This document shows, in pieces, positions 1 to 13,000 of a DNA stretch of 64,000 bases. How positions within the stretch are numbered: position 1 is the first letter of the stretch; each line of letters starts with the position of its first letter. The notes under the pieces were generated by a model that had not been told where the DNA came from, did not search any database, and saw nothing but the letters and a program-made list of their open reading frames with translations. The position numbers and the translations under genes are program-made. Source of the DNA: Trachythela sp. YZ-2020 (Eukaryota > Cnidaria > Anthozoa > Malacalcyonacea > Clavulariidae); contig JADLSH010000302.1 in NCBI GenBank assembly GCA_016169945.1, forward strand, positions 1 to 64,000, given 5' to 3'.

Positions 1-835
1 ACGGCATTTTTACGGCGTTTTAAAACAAAATTCCAAAAACAAAAAAAAATAGGATTTTAAGTCGATAACATATATACACAACAGCGGAGGAACTTTAACA
101 ATTTGAGCCACAATAAAAAACTTAAAACAAGGCGAAAATCTATAACTTTCAGCAAGTGTTGCGAAAGGACGCCATTCGCGCGAACGCCTTGAAAGAAGAT
201 CGCTTCCCAAGGAAAAGAATACGAGTAACCATGGCAACTTTGATACCAAAATTATCATTGAAAATCCCTCTTTCAACCCCATAGACTGTCTATTGCCCCT
301 GAACGACCATAGCTGTTCAAGAAGCAAAAGAAATTGCGCAATATTCGAAGTCAAATTAGTCAGCAGTCTTCCTGAATTTTACGCGCGGACTCTAACAAAA
401 ATTGTTACGTTTTTAATTAGCGCTTTGGCATGCATTTTTGCCAAGCGTGGACTGAATTTACATGGTGCTTTCAATGCTTCACTTGGTTGTTTTGACAAGA
501 AAAATTTCAGATTTTCAATTGCAGATCAATATGAATACATCTGGGAATAAAGCATAGTGATTCTAGTAAATAGGTAGCCTGAAACCTGGTTTACCACAGG
601 CTATATCAATGTTATACAGGAGGCTTTTATCGAGAAGGATTCTGCAATTTGTTTTGTTGTTACATTGATCTGTTCTTTACTTACTTGATATATTTATTTT
701 GCAATTTACGTCTTTAACAACTTTGTAGCTATCTTTTGCGACTACGCTTTATTTAAATAGTTAATTGAATAGAATGATAACTTGGCCACGCCCAGAGTAT
801 ATTCGTAGTGAGCCTGCATTAAGCTGCCAGCAACC
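1..835. other. Upstream non-coding stretch
   Basis: Nothing was recognised here. Short open frames on both strands (10-354 minus, 293-550 plus) show no motif and no good splice context. The stretch lies upstream of the first visible tomosyn-like exon and is probably intron of that gene, because the exon at 989 begins in the middle of the beta-propeller. Confidence 0.4.
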
Positions 836-928
836 CATTCCCCAGCAACCCATTCCCCAGCAACCCATTCCCCAGCAACCCATTCCCCAGCAACCCATTC
901 CCCAGCAACCCATTCCCCAGCAACCCAT
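836..928. repeat. 15-bp minisatellite, about 6-7 copies
   Basis: The unit CAGCAACCCATTCCC is repeated head to tail almost perfectly. The last copy differs by one base (ATTACCC). Read on the minus strand it gives a Gly-Asn-Gly-Leu-Leu repeat, which is only a by-product of the tandem repeat. It lies about 60 bp upstream of a tomosyn-like exon, in presumed intron. Confidence 0.9.
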
Positions 929-988
929 TACCCAAGGGTGATCGCCTAATACAGGTTGACTGTATATATATAATTTTAATATTTATAG

Positions 989-1072
989 ATACTGCTTGGT
1001 TATGAGTCAGGTTTGATTGTATTGTGGGACTTGAAGAACAAAATTGTGGATCAACGCTTTCAATCTCCACAG
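989..1072 (+). CDS. STXBP5-like: Tomosyn-like exon 1 (first visible)
   Basis: A 28-codon exon in phase 0, between acceptor TATAG and donor GTAATA. It encodes LLGYESG followed by LIVLWDL, the end of a WD40 blade. In the family this corresponds to the stretch before the AWHxxGKQF blade, so upstream exons for roughly the first 200 residues must lie outside the window. Confidence 0.85.
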
Positions 1073-4000
1073 GTAATAGACTATCAGTGTTTTTGTCCCT
1101 ACAGGTCACATGCCGTATTTACTCGTTGAAGTCCCCCCAGTCCGCCAATTAAGGCGTGATAACGTAAGTGATAACCACTGATCTGAATACGATAACTGGA
1201 TAGAGCATCCTATTGAATTCAATGAGCCAACTTTGAAGCCAGAATATTTTTAATGAGATCAGATTTATAAATCTGTAAAATTCTTGACTAGTCAAATTTT
1301 TAGCTGTTTAAATGAGTTATACCATGAAGCAAATATCTTTTCCTATGTACTTGAGAAATAGAGCTTCCAACATTTGTTCTAATGAGTTTTAGAACGTTTT
1401 AAACACCACATAATGAGGCTTATGGCGGCCAAATTGGTGTGACCTCATTAGTTATTCGCTGGAAAATTTAGGAAGAAAGAGAGGCCACTGATGATCAATT
1501 CTTATCAAGACAATATTTGTCATTTTCCACCAATAACAAGAAACTGTTCGAACCTTTTTAAACACGTCTCCAACACCACAAAAGCTTTGTGGTGGTCACA
1601 CCAATATGGCCGCCATTGGCTTCATTTATGCATAGCAGATGCACTATCCAGTTCTAGTTTTGAGATCAGTGGCGACAACTCGCAATTCAAGTCGTTACGG
1701 AATCAATCAAATTACGTATAACCTCATTTGCATTGCAAGTTGTCGCTAAACGTTTTCCCGCGTAACAAAGCTTTTATGAGAGCAGGATATCAAACAGCAC
1801 CACCTTTGAATAAGCGCCGTAACTATTCTCAAAAACGGGGCGGTTAATCGAGCCACCGTCAGGCAGAAATGTTCGGCTAAAAGCCAAAGGAAGCCCCTGT
1901 TTATATGAGCTTTACATATTGAAGGACTGTCCCGCCTAGCCGAGATCACGCGTGCTAATTCAATCCCTATTAAAAATTGCTTTTGTTGATTTATATGATA
2001 GGGGGCCAGCCATCCTTGGCGATATCGCGCTAGTGATTACCGGTGATCTCGCCAGGTAGGGCTGGAAATTTCCCATATAAACACAACAGGGAGGGCTAGC
2101 CCTGCTAGTAGGACTGAGTAAAAAACTTGCCGTATCTGTGTCAAACGTCGCTTTTCGAAGTCAATTGCGATTTAAAATTGAGTTGTTGTATGTATTTTAG
2201 AAATCATTCCGCAGTGCCGCATGGTACAGCGATGGCAAACAATTTGTCTCAAGTCATCAAGACGGCAGTCTGACTGTTTGGAATATTAAAAATCCACAAA
2301 AACCGTTGGAGACGTTTACACCTCATGCACACGGTACGGTATATGTCATTATTGTGTTTTTGTGAATTGTGTATCTGTTGTGGTCAATCATTTAGAGTAG
2401 TACTGGATTTAGTGTAAAAACACGAAGCCGCGCGGCTATTTCTAAAAGGCCAATAGACAACATTTTACCGTGTAATGGTAGAAATTTATTGCTTGAAATC
2501 ACTGATCTAAAAACAAGGACTGGATAGTGTATCTGCTATGCACATGCTGTGCTTGATTGGCTGCTTTTCTCTAGGAGTCTTTCAGAGGCTTTGGTTACAA
2601 ACTTGCTTGTGAACAAAACAACAAAAAGGCTTGGTTTAGCAACATATAAAGAAGTGGCAAAATCGATTATTTGGTTTCTCGATTTCATCCCGGTAAGCGG
2701 GCTTGCGTGTTCATATGGAAAATTTTTCATCAGGCGAGATTTTGCCCAGCGGGCCAGCCCGCTTTCTCATATGAACGCGATGTAAATTTGTCTACTAAAA
2801 TTACTAGGAGGCGAGATCATAGGTAGGCGAGACGTCTCGTTAAGCGGAATCATATGAACAGGCCCTTAAGCTTTAATGTAATAGCAAACTTATGAATTAT
2901 TGTGATTTATGAATGTTGTAGGTAAAACGAAAGGTGATGGCTTGCAAACGACAGTATGCTCACCAATCAATAGAGTTTGTTTGGTCAAGTAATGCATATA
3001 GGAAAGTTTTGTCTTGAAGGGCATTTGTTGATGGTGTTTGTAGATGGACGAAATTATATAGTTACATGCTTTTAGACACGGACATTTTGCCGAAAGACAT
3101 TTTGCCGAATGGATAATTTAACGAACGGACTTTTTCCCGAAAAACATTTTTCCGAAGGGACATTTTGCAGAAGGGACAATTCGTTGAAAAGACGTTTTGC
3201 CAAGTGTTATTTCCGCAAACTAAGACTACAAAAACGATTCATATGTTTTTGAGTTTTTGGCAGTTTGCGGAAGGATGACAAGAACAGACTGACAAGTTAA
3301 CGAACAGACTGACAAGTTAACGAACAGACTGACAAGTTAATTTGTCAGTCTGTTCGTTAACTTGTCAGTCTGTTCGTTAACTTGTCAGTCTGTTCGATAA
3401 CTTGTCAGTCTGTTCGTTAACTTATCAGTCTGTTCGTGAACTTGTCAGTCTGTTCGTTAACTTGTCAGTCTGTTCGTTAACTTGTCAGTCTGTTCGTTAA
3501 CTTGTCAGTCTGTTCGTTAACTTATCAGTCTGTTCGTTAACTTGTCAGTCTGTTCGTTAACTTATCACTCTGTTCGATAACTTGTCAGTCTGTTCGTTAA
3601 CTTATCAGTCTGTTCGTTAACTTGTCAGTCTGTTCGTTAACTTGTCAGTCTGTTCGTTAACTTATCAGTCTGTTCGTTAACTTGTCAGTCTGTTCGTTAC
3701 CTTGTCAGTCTGTTCGTTAACTTGTCAGTCTGTTCGTTACCTTGTCAGTCTGTTCGTAAACTTGTCAGTCTGTTCGTTAACTTGTCAGTCTGTTCGTTAA
3801 CTTGCCAGTCTGTTCCTTAACTTGTCAGTCTGTTCGTTAACTTGTCAGTCTGTTCGTTAACTTGTCAGTCTGTTCGTTAACTTGTCAGTCTGTTCGTTAA
3901 CTTGTAAGTCTGTTCGTTAACGAACAGCTGACAAGTTAACGAACAGACTGATAAGTTAACGAACAGACTGATAAGTTAACGAACAGACTGATAAGTTAAC

Positions 4001-7000
4001 GAACAGACTGACAAGTTAACGAACAGCTAACAAGTTAACGAACAGACTGATAAGTTAACGAACAGACTGATAAGTTAACGAACAGACTGATAAGTTAACG
4101 AACAGACTGACAAGTTAACGAACAGACTGACAAGTTAACGAACAGACTGACAAGTTAACGATCATATTCTCGTAAGTGCATGTCAATATCACTACAATGT
4201 CTTTCAGTCTCTGATTCACCAACTGGTACTGTTCAGACCCGAGAAATGAGACATCGTCTCAAACAATTTGGAAAACAATGCGGGTGAATTTGTTTTGACG
4301 AAATAGTATTCGACAAATTGAACCTTTGGCAAAATGTCCCTTCGGCAAAATGTCTTTTCGGCAAAAAGTCCGTTCCTTAAATTGTCCGCCATTCGGCAAA
4401 ATGTTTTTCGGCAAATTGTCTTTCGGCAAAATGTCCCGCCACCGACCTAACTAGGACTGAGCAGTTGCGAAAAATGCAACTTTAGGCCCTCAGACATGCA
4501 GGAATCGAATCTGCGGCCCTGCGATTTCGGTGGTTCTGTCAACTGAGCTGCAGAGTGCAGTTGTCAAGAGCTAGCCATAAGTTTATGTATATATACCAGG
4601 GTGATGTCAATGTTTGGTAAAAGGGTAAATATTCTAAATGTTGGGCATCTTGCGCGTTCGATTCCTGTCAGAGTGCCTATTATAGTTCACTGTGTGAACA
4701 GAGTCGAGAGTCTCTTGCACTGAACTTTTGTGAAACCAACGCCCTTTAAAAAGTCTCTATTCTCTGTTTTAGAGAGGCTTGTTTTCTGTTTTCTGGCGGT
4801 CTTCACTACGGCAGTAAATATAAAGGTTTAACAATCATGGTGCACCCCCATGCGCCCCCCTCTTCCCCAGTAAATCCATCCCAGTTCACTGTCATCACCC
4901 TAGTATATATACATGAACTTGTGGTTAGCTCTTGACAATTGGACTCTGTAGCTCAGTAGGTAGAGCGCTGCACCGGAATCGCAGGGCGGCAGGTTCGAGT
5001 TATTGTTAAGAAAGTTGGCGTACGATTAATGTCAGCCATGTTGGATTTCGTTTCAATTAGCTTGAATTTGTCCAATGGGAATGGTGGAATTTTCTATTCA
5101 AACTGGCGGAAGCGAAACATTTCATAGTTTTGACGTCATTTGCACTAGCCGAATGGCGGATTATTGAGCATGACGTAATATTCTCGCGTGACTGCACGAA
5201 TTGAATATCCGCGACGTCGCCATCGCTTTTAAGTTTAATTTAAAAAATTTATTCAAGGTACCTTAACAAAAGTCCTTACAGAAGAACTATGTCGTTAACC
5301 CTATCTAATCGGTGCCCCTCAATTAACAAGCAACTGCAATCCTTTTCAAATGTGTTGGGACAGATGCCCCAAATATCTATTATATTGACAAACTTCGACC
5401 CCCGGCCCCCTATTCAATGTTGTATCCAACGTATTATCATATTTGATGCGGTATGGTCTTATAATTGGGAAACCAACATTGATTGGGGAGAGGAGGGAAC
5501 GGAGATTAATGTGTGCAACATTGATTAGGGAGGGGAGGGAACGGAGATTAATGTGTGCTACAAGTGTACAGATTGACATATGATCTAAAGCTGCAGGTGT
5601 CCCAACAACTTTTGAAAGTGATTGTACATACTTTAAAAATAAGCATATGAAATAAATCATATTCCGAAATTGTAATTAGATTTATTTTGCGACTATCCCC
5701 GATGTAATACTTTCCACTCGTCTTTTGGACGCGTATTTTTGAATATTGACGGGCAAAAAGATGTTAAAACATAAAAACAAAACTCCAATACTTCCTCTGT
5801 TGTAGTTGTACAACCGCACAAGTTTAAATTTTGCTATAACATATCGACGTTCAACAGTCATTGTACATTCCGTGACTAAGGGAAACAATGTTTTTTTATT
5901 GGAGGAGTGCAGACCTAGTGCAGCAGTAACACTTTTTGATGGGTAGATTGCTAATCCTGGCCAAGTTCCTGATGCTTTCAATTTTTTTCAGATGAAGACG
6001 ATGCCCTTGGTATTATTGTCCTTCTGCAAACAGCTAATTGTTTACGATTTAAGTAACTCCGCCGTTAGTCAGTAAGTAGATGTTGACGTCTTTCAAACAA
6101 TATACTGTAAATCAGGTGTAAGAAAACGGATCCATTTTTTATGCTTAACAATTTTCAAAATATTAATCCTTAAAAAGATGACTAAAGTCTTGTTTAAAGC
6201 TCGTTCATTTTTCTTTCGAACAAGTGGTTGTTTGTATCTTTAGCGCAAGTAATAACGGCAGAAGATAAATTTCAGTAGAATGCATCATTTTTAGATCCGT
6301 TCTAATTATGCAATTTTACTATGTTATTTCATAGTCGCGTTCGAGGTCGCGTTTCGAATTCTTGAATTTTCTTGTTTAAACTTTAATACTGTTGTTGTCA
6401 CACGAAAAAAAGTACCAAGGAGTATTTAAAAAACATTTTACAAGATATTGGGCTGTGTAATTTCTTTTGTACTCTCAAAAAGAAGAGAAACTATCCATGT
6501 GCATTGCCTATCTGCTAAAAGCTTCGACATTTTCGGCGATTTTACGAAACAGGAAATTTGTAGACTGAACTGCCAAATGCTGAACGTTTTAAAAATAAGC
6601 AACCATCATTTGAGCAAATGGTAAAAAATTCGAAGGACGTTTATAATTCCCAAAGGCGGAAAAATATGATTTCATTCACTCCTTTTTTATCGGATCGTAT
6701 TGGACCGTTATTGATCGCAGTGATACAAAGGTTTCATCAAATTTATATACCTTTTTTAGACCTCAGGAGCAATTGCGAAAAATGCAACTTAGTCCCTCTT
6801 GGCCGCAGGTTCAATTCCTACCAGAGGGCCTAAGTAGCATTTTTCGCAACTGCTCCTGGCTAGGTCTAAAATAGGTATATAAATTTTCGTTCGAGTATTC
6901 CATCTACGAACACCTTCAATTTTTCTTTAAGCATGTCGACATTTGATATTCCGTACGAATTCTCACTCCATGAATCTCCTGTGACATTTACTGACTATCT

Positions 7001-10000
7001 CGGGCAGTGCCGCCCATCATTACTCGAAGATCTTCACGCTACCGGATCGAAATATAGAAAGCCAATTTCTGAGGTTTGTCCTGTTTCATTTATATATAAT
7101 AAAATGCAATTTAATGCGATGAATATGTAAGATTAGTACAAAACTTGAAAGTCCTTGAATTTGAAAACAAAAATTCAAGGCCTCGAAAGTAGTTCATTTA
7201 TTAAGAGGTTCTTGAAAGTTGAAGGTCCTTAAATTCTTTTGGCTTTACTTTTTGGATACTTTTTTTTTAATTTGTCAGGATGTGACATGATTGTACAGTT
7301 TAACAGCAGAATGTAATTTGTTCAGGGATTACATTCATTTAGTTAAACCAGAGTAGACACTAGACTGGAGTGTTGAAACGTGTCGTTACGCATGTTTTTG
7401 GCTTATTTAATTATTTAATTATTGGTTTATCAATCTACTTTTAGAATTGGCAGATCAATGGCGGAACATTAGGAGACAGTGTTGATAGTAATTCAGTTGA
7501 TCTGATAATCACAGGGTGTGTACATTTGTTTTACTTTATTGCCTTAATGGGAACAGCCTAAAAGCTACCCATTGTCGGCTTCTACCGATAGAAAATCGAT
7601 GATCGGCTCATTCCTAGTTACCATTGGGAGTATTTTTTGTTAATTCCGTGAAATCCTATTTTTAGACATGCAGATGGTACAGTCAAATTTTGGGACGCTT
7701 CATCAGGTAAGAAAAATTCAATCGAGGAAATAGATGTTCCGTTGTGTAAAATAATAACTAGGTGTTGTTCATTATTTATATCTGGCATTAGTATCGGAGG
7801 GACACGTTGGCACCACAATATCAAGTACTCGTACTACGCTGAGCTTTCATAATATGGCACTGTGGGCTCTACTTTGACACCTCTCTAATACGGACATCTC
7901 TCTAATACGGACACCTTTCTAACACGAACGCCTCTTTTATACGGACATCTCTCTTAATACAGACACCTCTCTAATACACACATCTCTCTAATACACACAT
8001 CTCTCTAATTCGGATACCTCTTTAATACCGACATCTCTCTAATACGGACATCTCCCTAATACAGACACCTCTTTTATACTGACACTTCTCTAACACTGAC
8101 ACTTTTCTAATACGAACATCTCTCTAATACGGACATCTCTCTAATACGTACATCTCTCTAATACGGACATCTCTCTAATACGGAAATCTCTCTAATACAC
8201 AGACACCTCTATAATACGGAAACCTCTCTAATATTGACACTTCTCTAATACGGACATCGTTCTAATACGGAGACCTCTTTAATATGGACACCTCTCTAAT
8301 ACGGACACCTCTCTTATACGGGTATCTCTCCAATGTTAACACCTCTCTAATCGGACACTTCTCTAATATGGACATCTCTCTAATGCGGACACCTCTTTAA
8401 TGCGAATACCACTCCTAAAATGGACATCTCTCTAATGCGGACACCGCTCTAATACGGACATATCTTTAATGCGAACACCTCTCCTAAAATGGACATCTCT
8501 CTAATACAAACATCTCTCTAATGCGAACACCTCTCTAATACGGACATCTCTCTAATGCGAACACCTCTCCAATATGGACATCTCTCTAATACAAACATCT
8601 CTCTAATGCGAACACCTCTCCAATATGGACATCTCTCTAATGCGAACACCTCTCTAATACGGACATCTCTCTAATGCGAACGCCTCTCCAATATGGACAT
8701 CTCTCTAATACAAACATCTCTCTAATACAAACATCTCTCTATTGCGAACACCTCTCCAATATGGACATCTCTCTAATACGGACACTTTCCTCTCTCCCTT
8801 GGGTGTCCGTATTATGGAGGTTCGACCATTAATCATTGTTAACCGTTATGGATAAAATATATCTAATACCTCTCTAGGCATGTTTACCCTCTCTGCCAAG
8901 TTATCAACCCACAAATACTTTCACAAGAAGAAGAAAACTTCAAGAACAGACAGCAGTGGCAGTAAGGAGAGCACGTCAGAGGAATGTTTTGACGAAGACT
9001 TTGATTTTCTCGCTATCCACATGGTACAACTTTGTGCTCACAGCCGCACCATGGCTTTAGTGAACGCTGCTAACCATGTACTGTATTTCACGTTTGATAA
9101 CAATGAACGAACGATGGAACTCGTGGTATGTAACAGGTTTTAAAATTCTTCTATATTCGTTCGTATAACGACACTATATATGTTTGCAAAATGAGCTTCC
9201 TGTCTTTAGGGTCAATCTAAGGTTGTCGACTCAACAGATTTGTTACAAGCTATTTCAACAACTTGTTACCGTCCTGCAATTCAACAGCTTTAACAAGTTG
9301 TGAGTGACAACCTTGTAGCAACTTGATACAATGACGGCATTGCTACAACTTGTTCACAAGCTTGCTACAAGTCTGTTGCGCACACATCTTGTTGAAAAGA
9401 AGTGAGATTTTTACGTGTGTACCTGAAAGACTCAACTAGAACGTCGAAGTTTCGAGCAAAGGCCCTTCGTCATGAAGTTAGCAGCGTGGGTCGGGGAAAA
9501 ACACGTGCTTTTGTAGTGTATACGATAGCGATCAAGTGATAAAAATAAACCAATCAGATGGATTTAGTCAAAACAAACTATAAACAAATATATGCCAATC
9601 ACATTACAAAATATATTAACCCATTAGCTGGCAATGCGCCCAGATGCGCCCTACTTTAGTATTTTACTCTGTCTAACACCAGACGATTATACTCGTCAGT
9701 GGTAGGGTACTGCCAGTTAATGAGTTAACATAGAATAAAAGGTAAAAAAGACATAAATAGGAGAAAATACGAACTATGTATGAGATGAGACAAAGAATAT
9801 CTGTCAATGTCTGCTGATGGCAGGCATGGACAAGTGAGAGTTAAATGTAAGAGAAGCGCTCATTGATACCGTAACGGATGAAGGACTTGCGAATACTATT
9901 ACAAACGAGTGATTGCATACAGTAGGTTAAATAATGTGCATTATTTTGTACTCTGGGATAAACTTTAGTATCTGTAATTCTATTATATAGATAGGGTCGG

Positions 10001-13000
10001 CATTATGGGTTATTTTTAAAGAAAATATATAAGATTGCTATTTTTCTACTATGAAATTTTATTTGGTCTAATTTCTGCAGATGCTCCCAGTTGAAATCAC
10101 AACAGAAAAATCTCCCGAACAGGAGGTCAAGAATTCCCCAGAATCTAACGACGACATTTTAGAACATGACGACAAGCCGGGAGGGACAGCAGAGGATATT
10201 GCGGATACCACAGAGAATGACGAGGATAGTAAAGCCAGTGATGACAAAGTCCCCCTACTGTCCCCGACATCCCGTACGGTTCAGTCATGGCGACCTAAAT
10301 TGGGATTGAGTAAAAGACCACCTGGCTTCCAAGGGCAGTTGTGCTGTAGTTGCGAAATGACAGGAAATGCTGTACCTTTGTGCTATCTTACAATGAGCTC
10401 TGCTTTTGGAATGTAAGTATTTGTATAATACAGAATGTATAAAAAAATGGTAATCCAGCTTTGGCATGTTATCGCGCGCACAATATTTAGTTTATATATT
10501 TATCTTTTTCACGCAGAAAAAGATCAAGCTCTTAGCTATCAAATGACACCTTTTTGTATCACTGCAATCAATAATGGCCCAATACGCTCCGATAAAAAAA
10601 GAGTGTTCGAAATCACATTTTTTCACCTTTGGGAATTAAACAGCTTTAGCTGACAATGTCAGCGTGGTTAAATAGAGTTTGTCATCATCATTATCAACAT
10701 TGACGCGAACATACAAGCTTTTTGTTGTAGATTTGCAGACACTAGCACCAATTCATAGATTCTGCATCGCAAATTTACCGTAACTTGTAGTAAAGTTTGC
10801 AAGGAACAATGCATGGTTTAAAATCCCTTCAGGAAACGAATTTCATTATTTTTCACATCCTAACCTAATCGTATTCTTTTCCATTTCAGGATGGCGTTTG
10901 GAAGTGTAAATTTTCTTGTTTTAATTGATATACGACGCAAAACAAATTAATTTCGACGTTCTATCCTTCTGATCTCATTGGTATGTGTTTATATAATATT
11001 GTAGTTTGGTTATAGCCCATAACCCTGGACCCTTTCCATTCAAGTAGTTTGGTTATAGTGAAGTGATAGTAATGGTGATATCGCGTCACTGTAAAACAAT
11101 GAATAAATACTTGCAGCTGAGAACTGACGGTATTTGATTTGTGTAGCGACACAGCTCAACAGGTGACCAAATAAGTTTCATGGCGCATATGCAGCCACCA
11201 TTTGCTGCCATCACGGAGCACATACAGATGTTTGAAGTTGGCAGTTTTGAAATGGAAAACCATAAACCCACCCAATCAACATTCTATGTGGGAGGAAACC
11301 CGGTGTCTCTTGAAAACCCACGACTTTCGGCAGAGCGTTGACTAACTCTTTTCACATAGCTATCATAAGTCGTCCCCAACGGGACTTGAACCCACGATAT
11401 TAGACGTGAAAGGCGCGTCGAAGATCCCTTCAACACCTAGTACCCCAGTAACCCCACGCACCCCGAGCTGTGCCCCGCCCGAGGTAGAGTCACCAGGGGG
11501 CAAGAAACAACGAGATTTCAAATCGTCCACAACACGTCGCCGGGCGATACGGACTATATCCAAGCCTCTAGACTCGGTGGGCGAGAACGACGTCACAAAC
11601 ACGGATGGCATTCAAAGCCAATCGAGTACAGATGGTCCAACAGAGAATATTTTATGTCTGACTTGTGCGTACACGTTCACCAAGAAAGGAGGTAATGACT
11701 AGCTTACGACATCTCTTCTAATGAATTTTAGAACGTTTTAAACACCACATAATGAGGCTTATGGCGGCCATATTGGTGTGACTTCATCAGTTATTCACCT
11801 GGAAATTTAGGAAGAAAGAGAGGCCACTGATGATAAATTCTTCTCTAGACAATATTTGTTCTTTCCCACCAATAACTAGGAACTTATAGAAGCTCTTTAA
11901 ACATTTCCCCAACAGCACAGTAGATTTGTTGTGGTCGCACCAATATGGCTGCCATTGGCTTCATTTATGCATAGCAGATGCACTACCCAGTCGTTGTTTT
12001 CACATGCATCAGTGGCATTAAGTTCTTGTTTTTCAATACGTTTGTTAAAGAGCATCTTGTTGGTCCGTGTCTTTGGGTTGGAACAAGTCTCGGAAATGTT
12101 GTTTTATTTGCTGCGAGTTTTCCACCAGCTGGCGAACAGAGACAGACACAGCCAGTGTTGACCTTTAATACAGGTAAGAAGTGCAATATTTTTAACGTGT
12201 GTATTGGGTAGAACCCCGCTATTTAGTAAACTCGCCACTATTTCGAACTTAAACCCATGTTAGTAGTAAAAATCCTCATCTTGATCAACTTTTTCACTGT
12301 CAAAGTTACCGGATATGATGTCATAAGGTGAATTTTAAATTAGTTTTCTTTTGTTTTTGATGCAAACATTCATCCAATGACATCATATCCGGAAACGTTG
12401 ACAGTGAAAAAGTTGATCAAGATGAGGATTTTTACTATAAAGATATATCGCATTTCTTCTCAGAATGATACAAATATTACACATATACAAAAATAATTTT
12501 GGGGGTTAGTAGCGCTTTAATAATATCATGATTTGAGTAAATTTGTAACGCAAAAATGAAATGTCTAAATCTCACTTTATTTCCAAGGTCTCGTGTTTGC
12601 TCACAAAGGTGAGGTGGACAGCATTTCTGTTTTGGATAAAGAGGGATATCTGTTTTCATCGCCATCTTATTTCTGGACTAGTGCAGGTACACTGATCTCA
12701 AAGGTAGACTGGGTTGCGTAGCTTTTAACGGCATTTGAAAACAATGCTGACGTCAGCAATATGAATTATTCAAACCTTCTTAACTCGCGAGGGAATAATT
12801 GTATCGACTTGAAATTTGTTTTGAATACTTGTTATAATGACATACAAAACATGTTAAACAACCAGCTTTATAGGTTGCACGTTAAAGATTTTAGAATTTA
12901 GTCACGTGATGGTGCAATTAAAGCTTCTATAATGAACGTGCACATGACACTCGTGCATACGCGCAATCGAGCATTAAAAAGTGGGGACAAGATCACGCGA

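Noticed and set aside
293..550. Coding exon in the 85-codon plus-strand frame
   Set aside because: No similarity to the missing tomosyn N-terminal exons, no splice borders and no motif.
819..1109. Protein with a Gly-Asn-Gly-Leu-Leu repeat on the minus strand
   Set aside because: The repeat is produced by the 15-bp minisatellite and the frame runs antisense through a tomosyn-like exon.
3292..4160. CRISPR array
   Set aside because: Units are contiguous 20-bp repeats with no unique spacers, they change orientation, and the context is animal nuclear DNA.
4943..5003. Functional tRNA gene
   Set aside because: A- and B-box-like sequences are present, but the acceptor and T arms do not close and the same head recurs with a shared non-tRNA tail, so it is a SINE.
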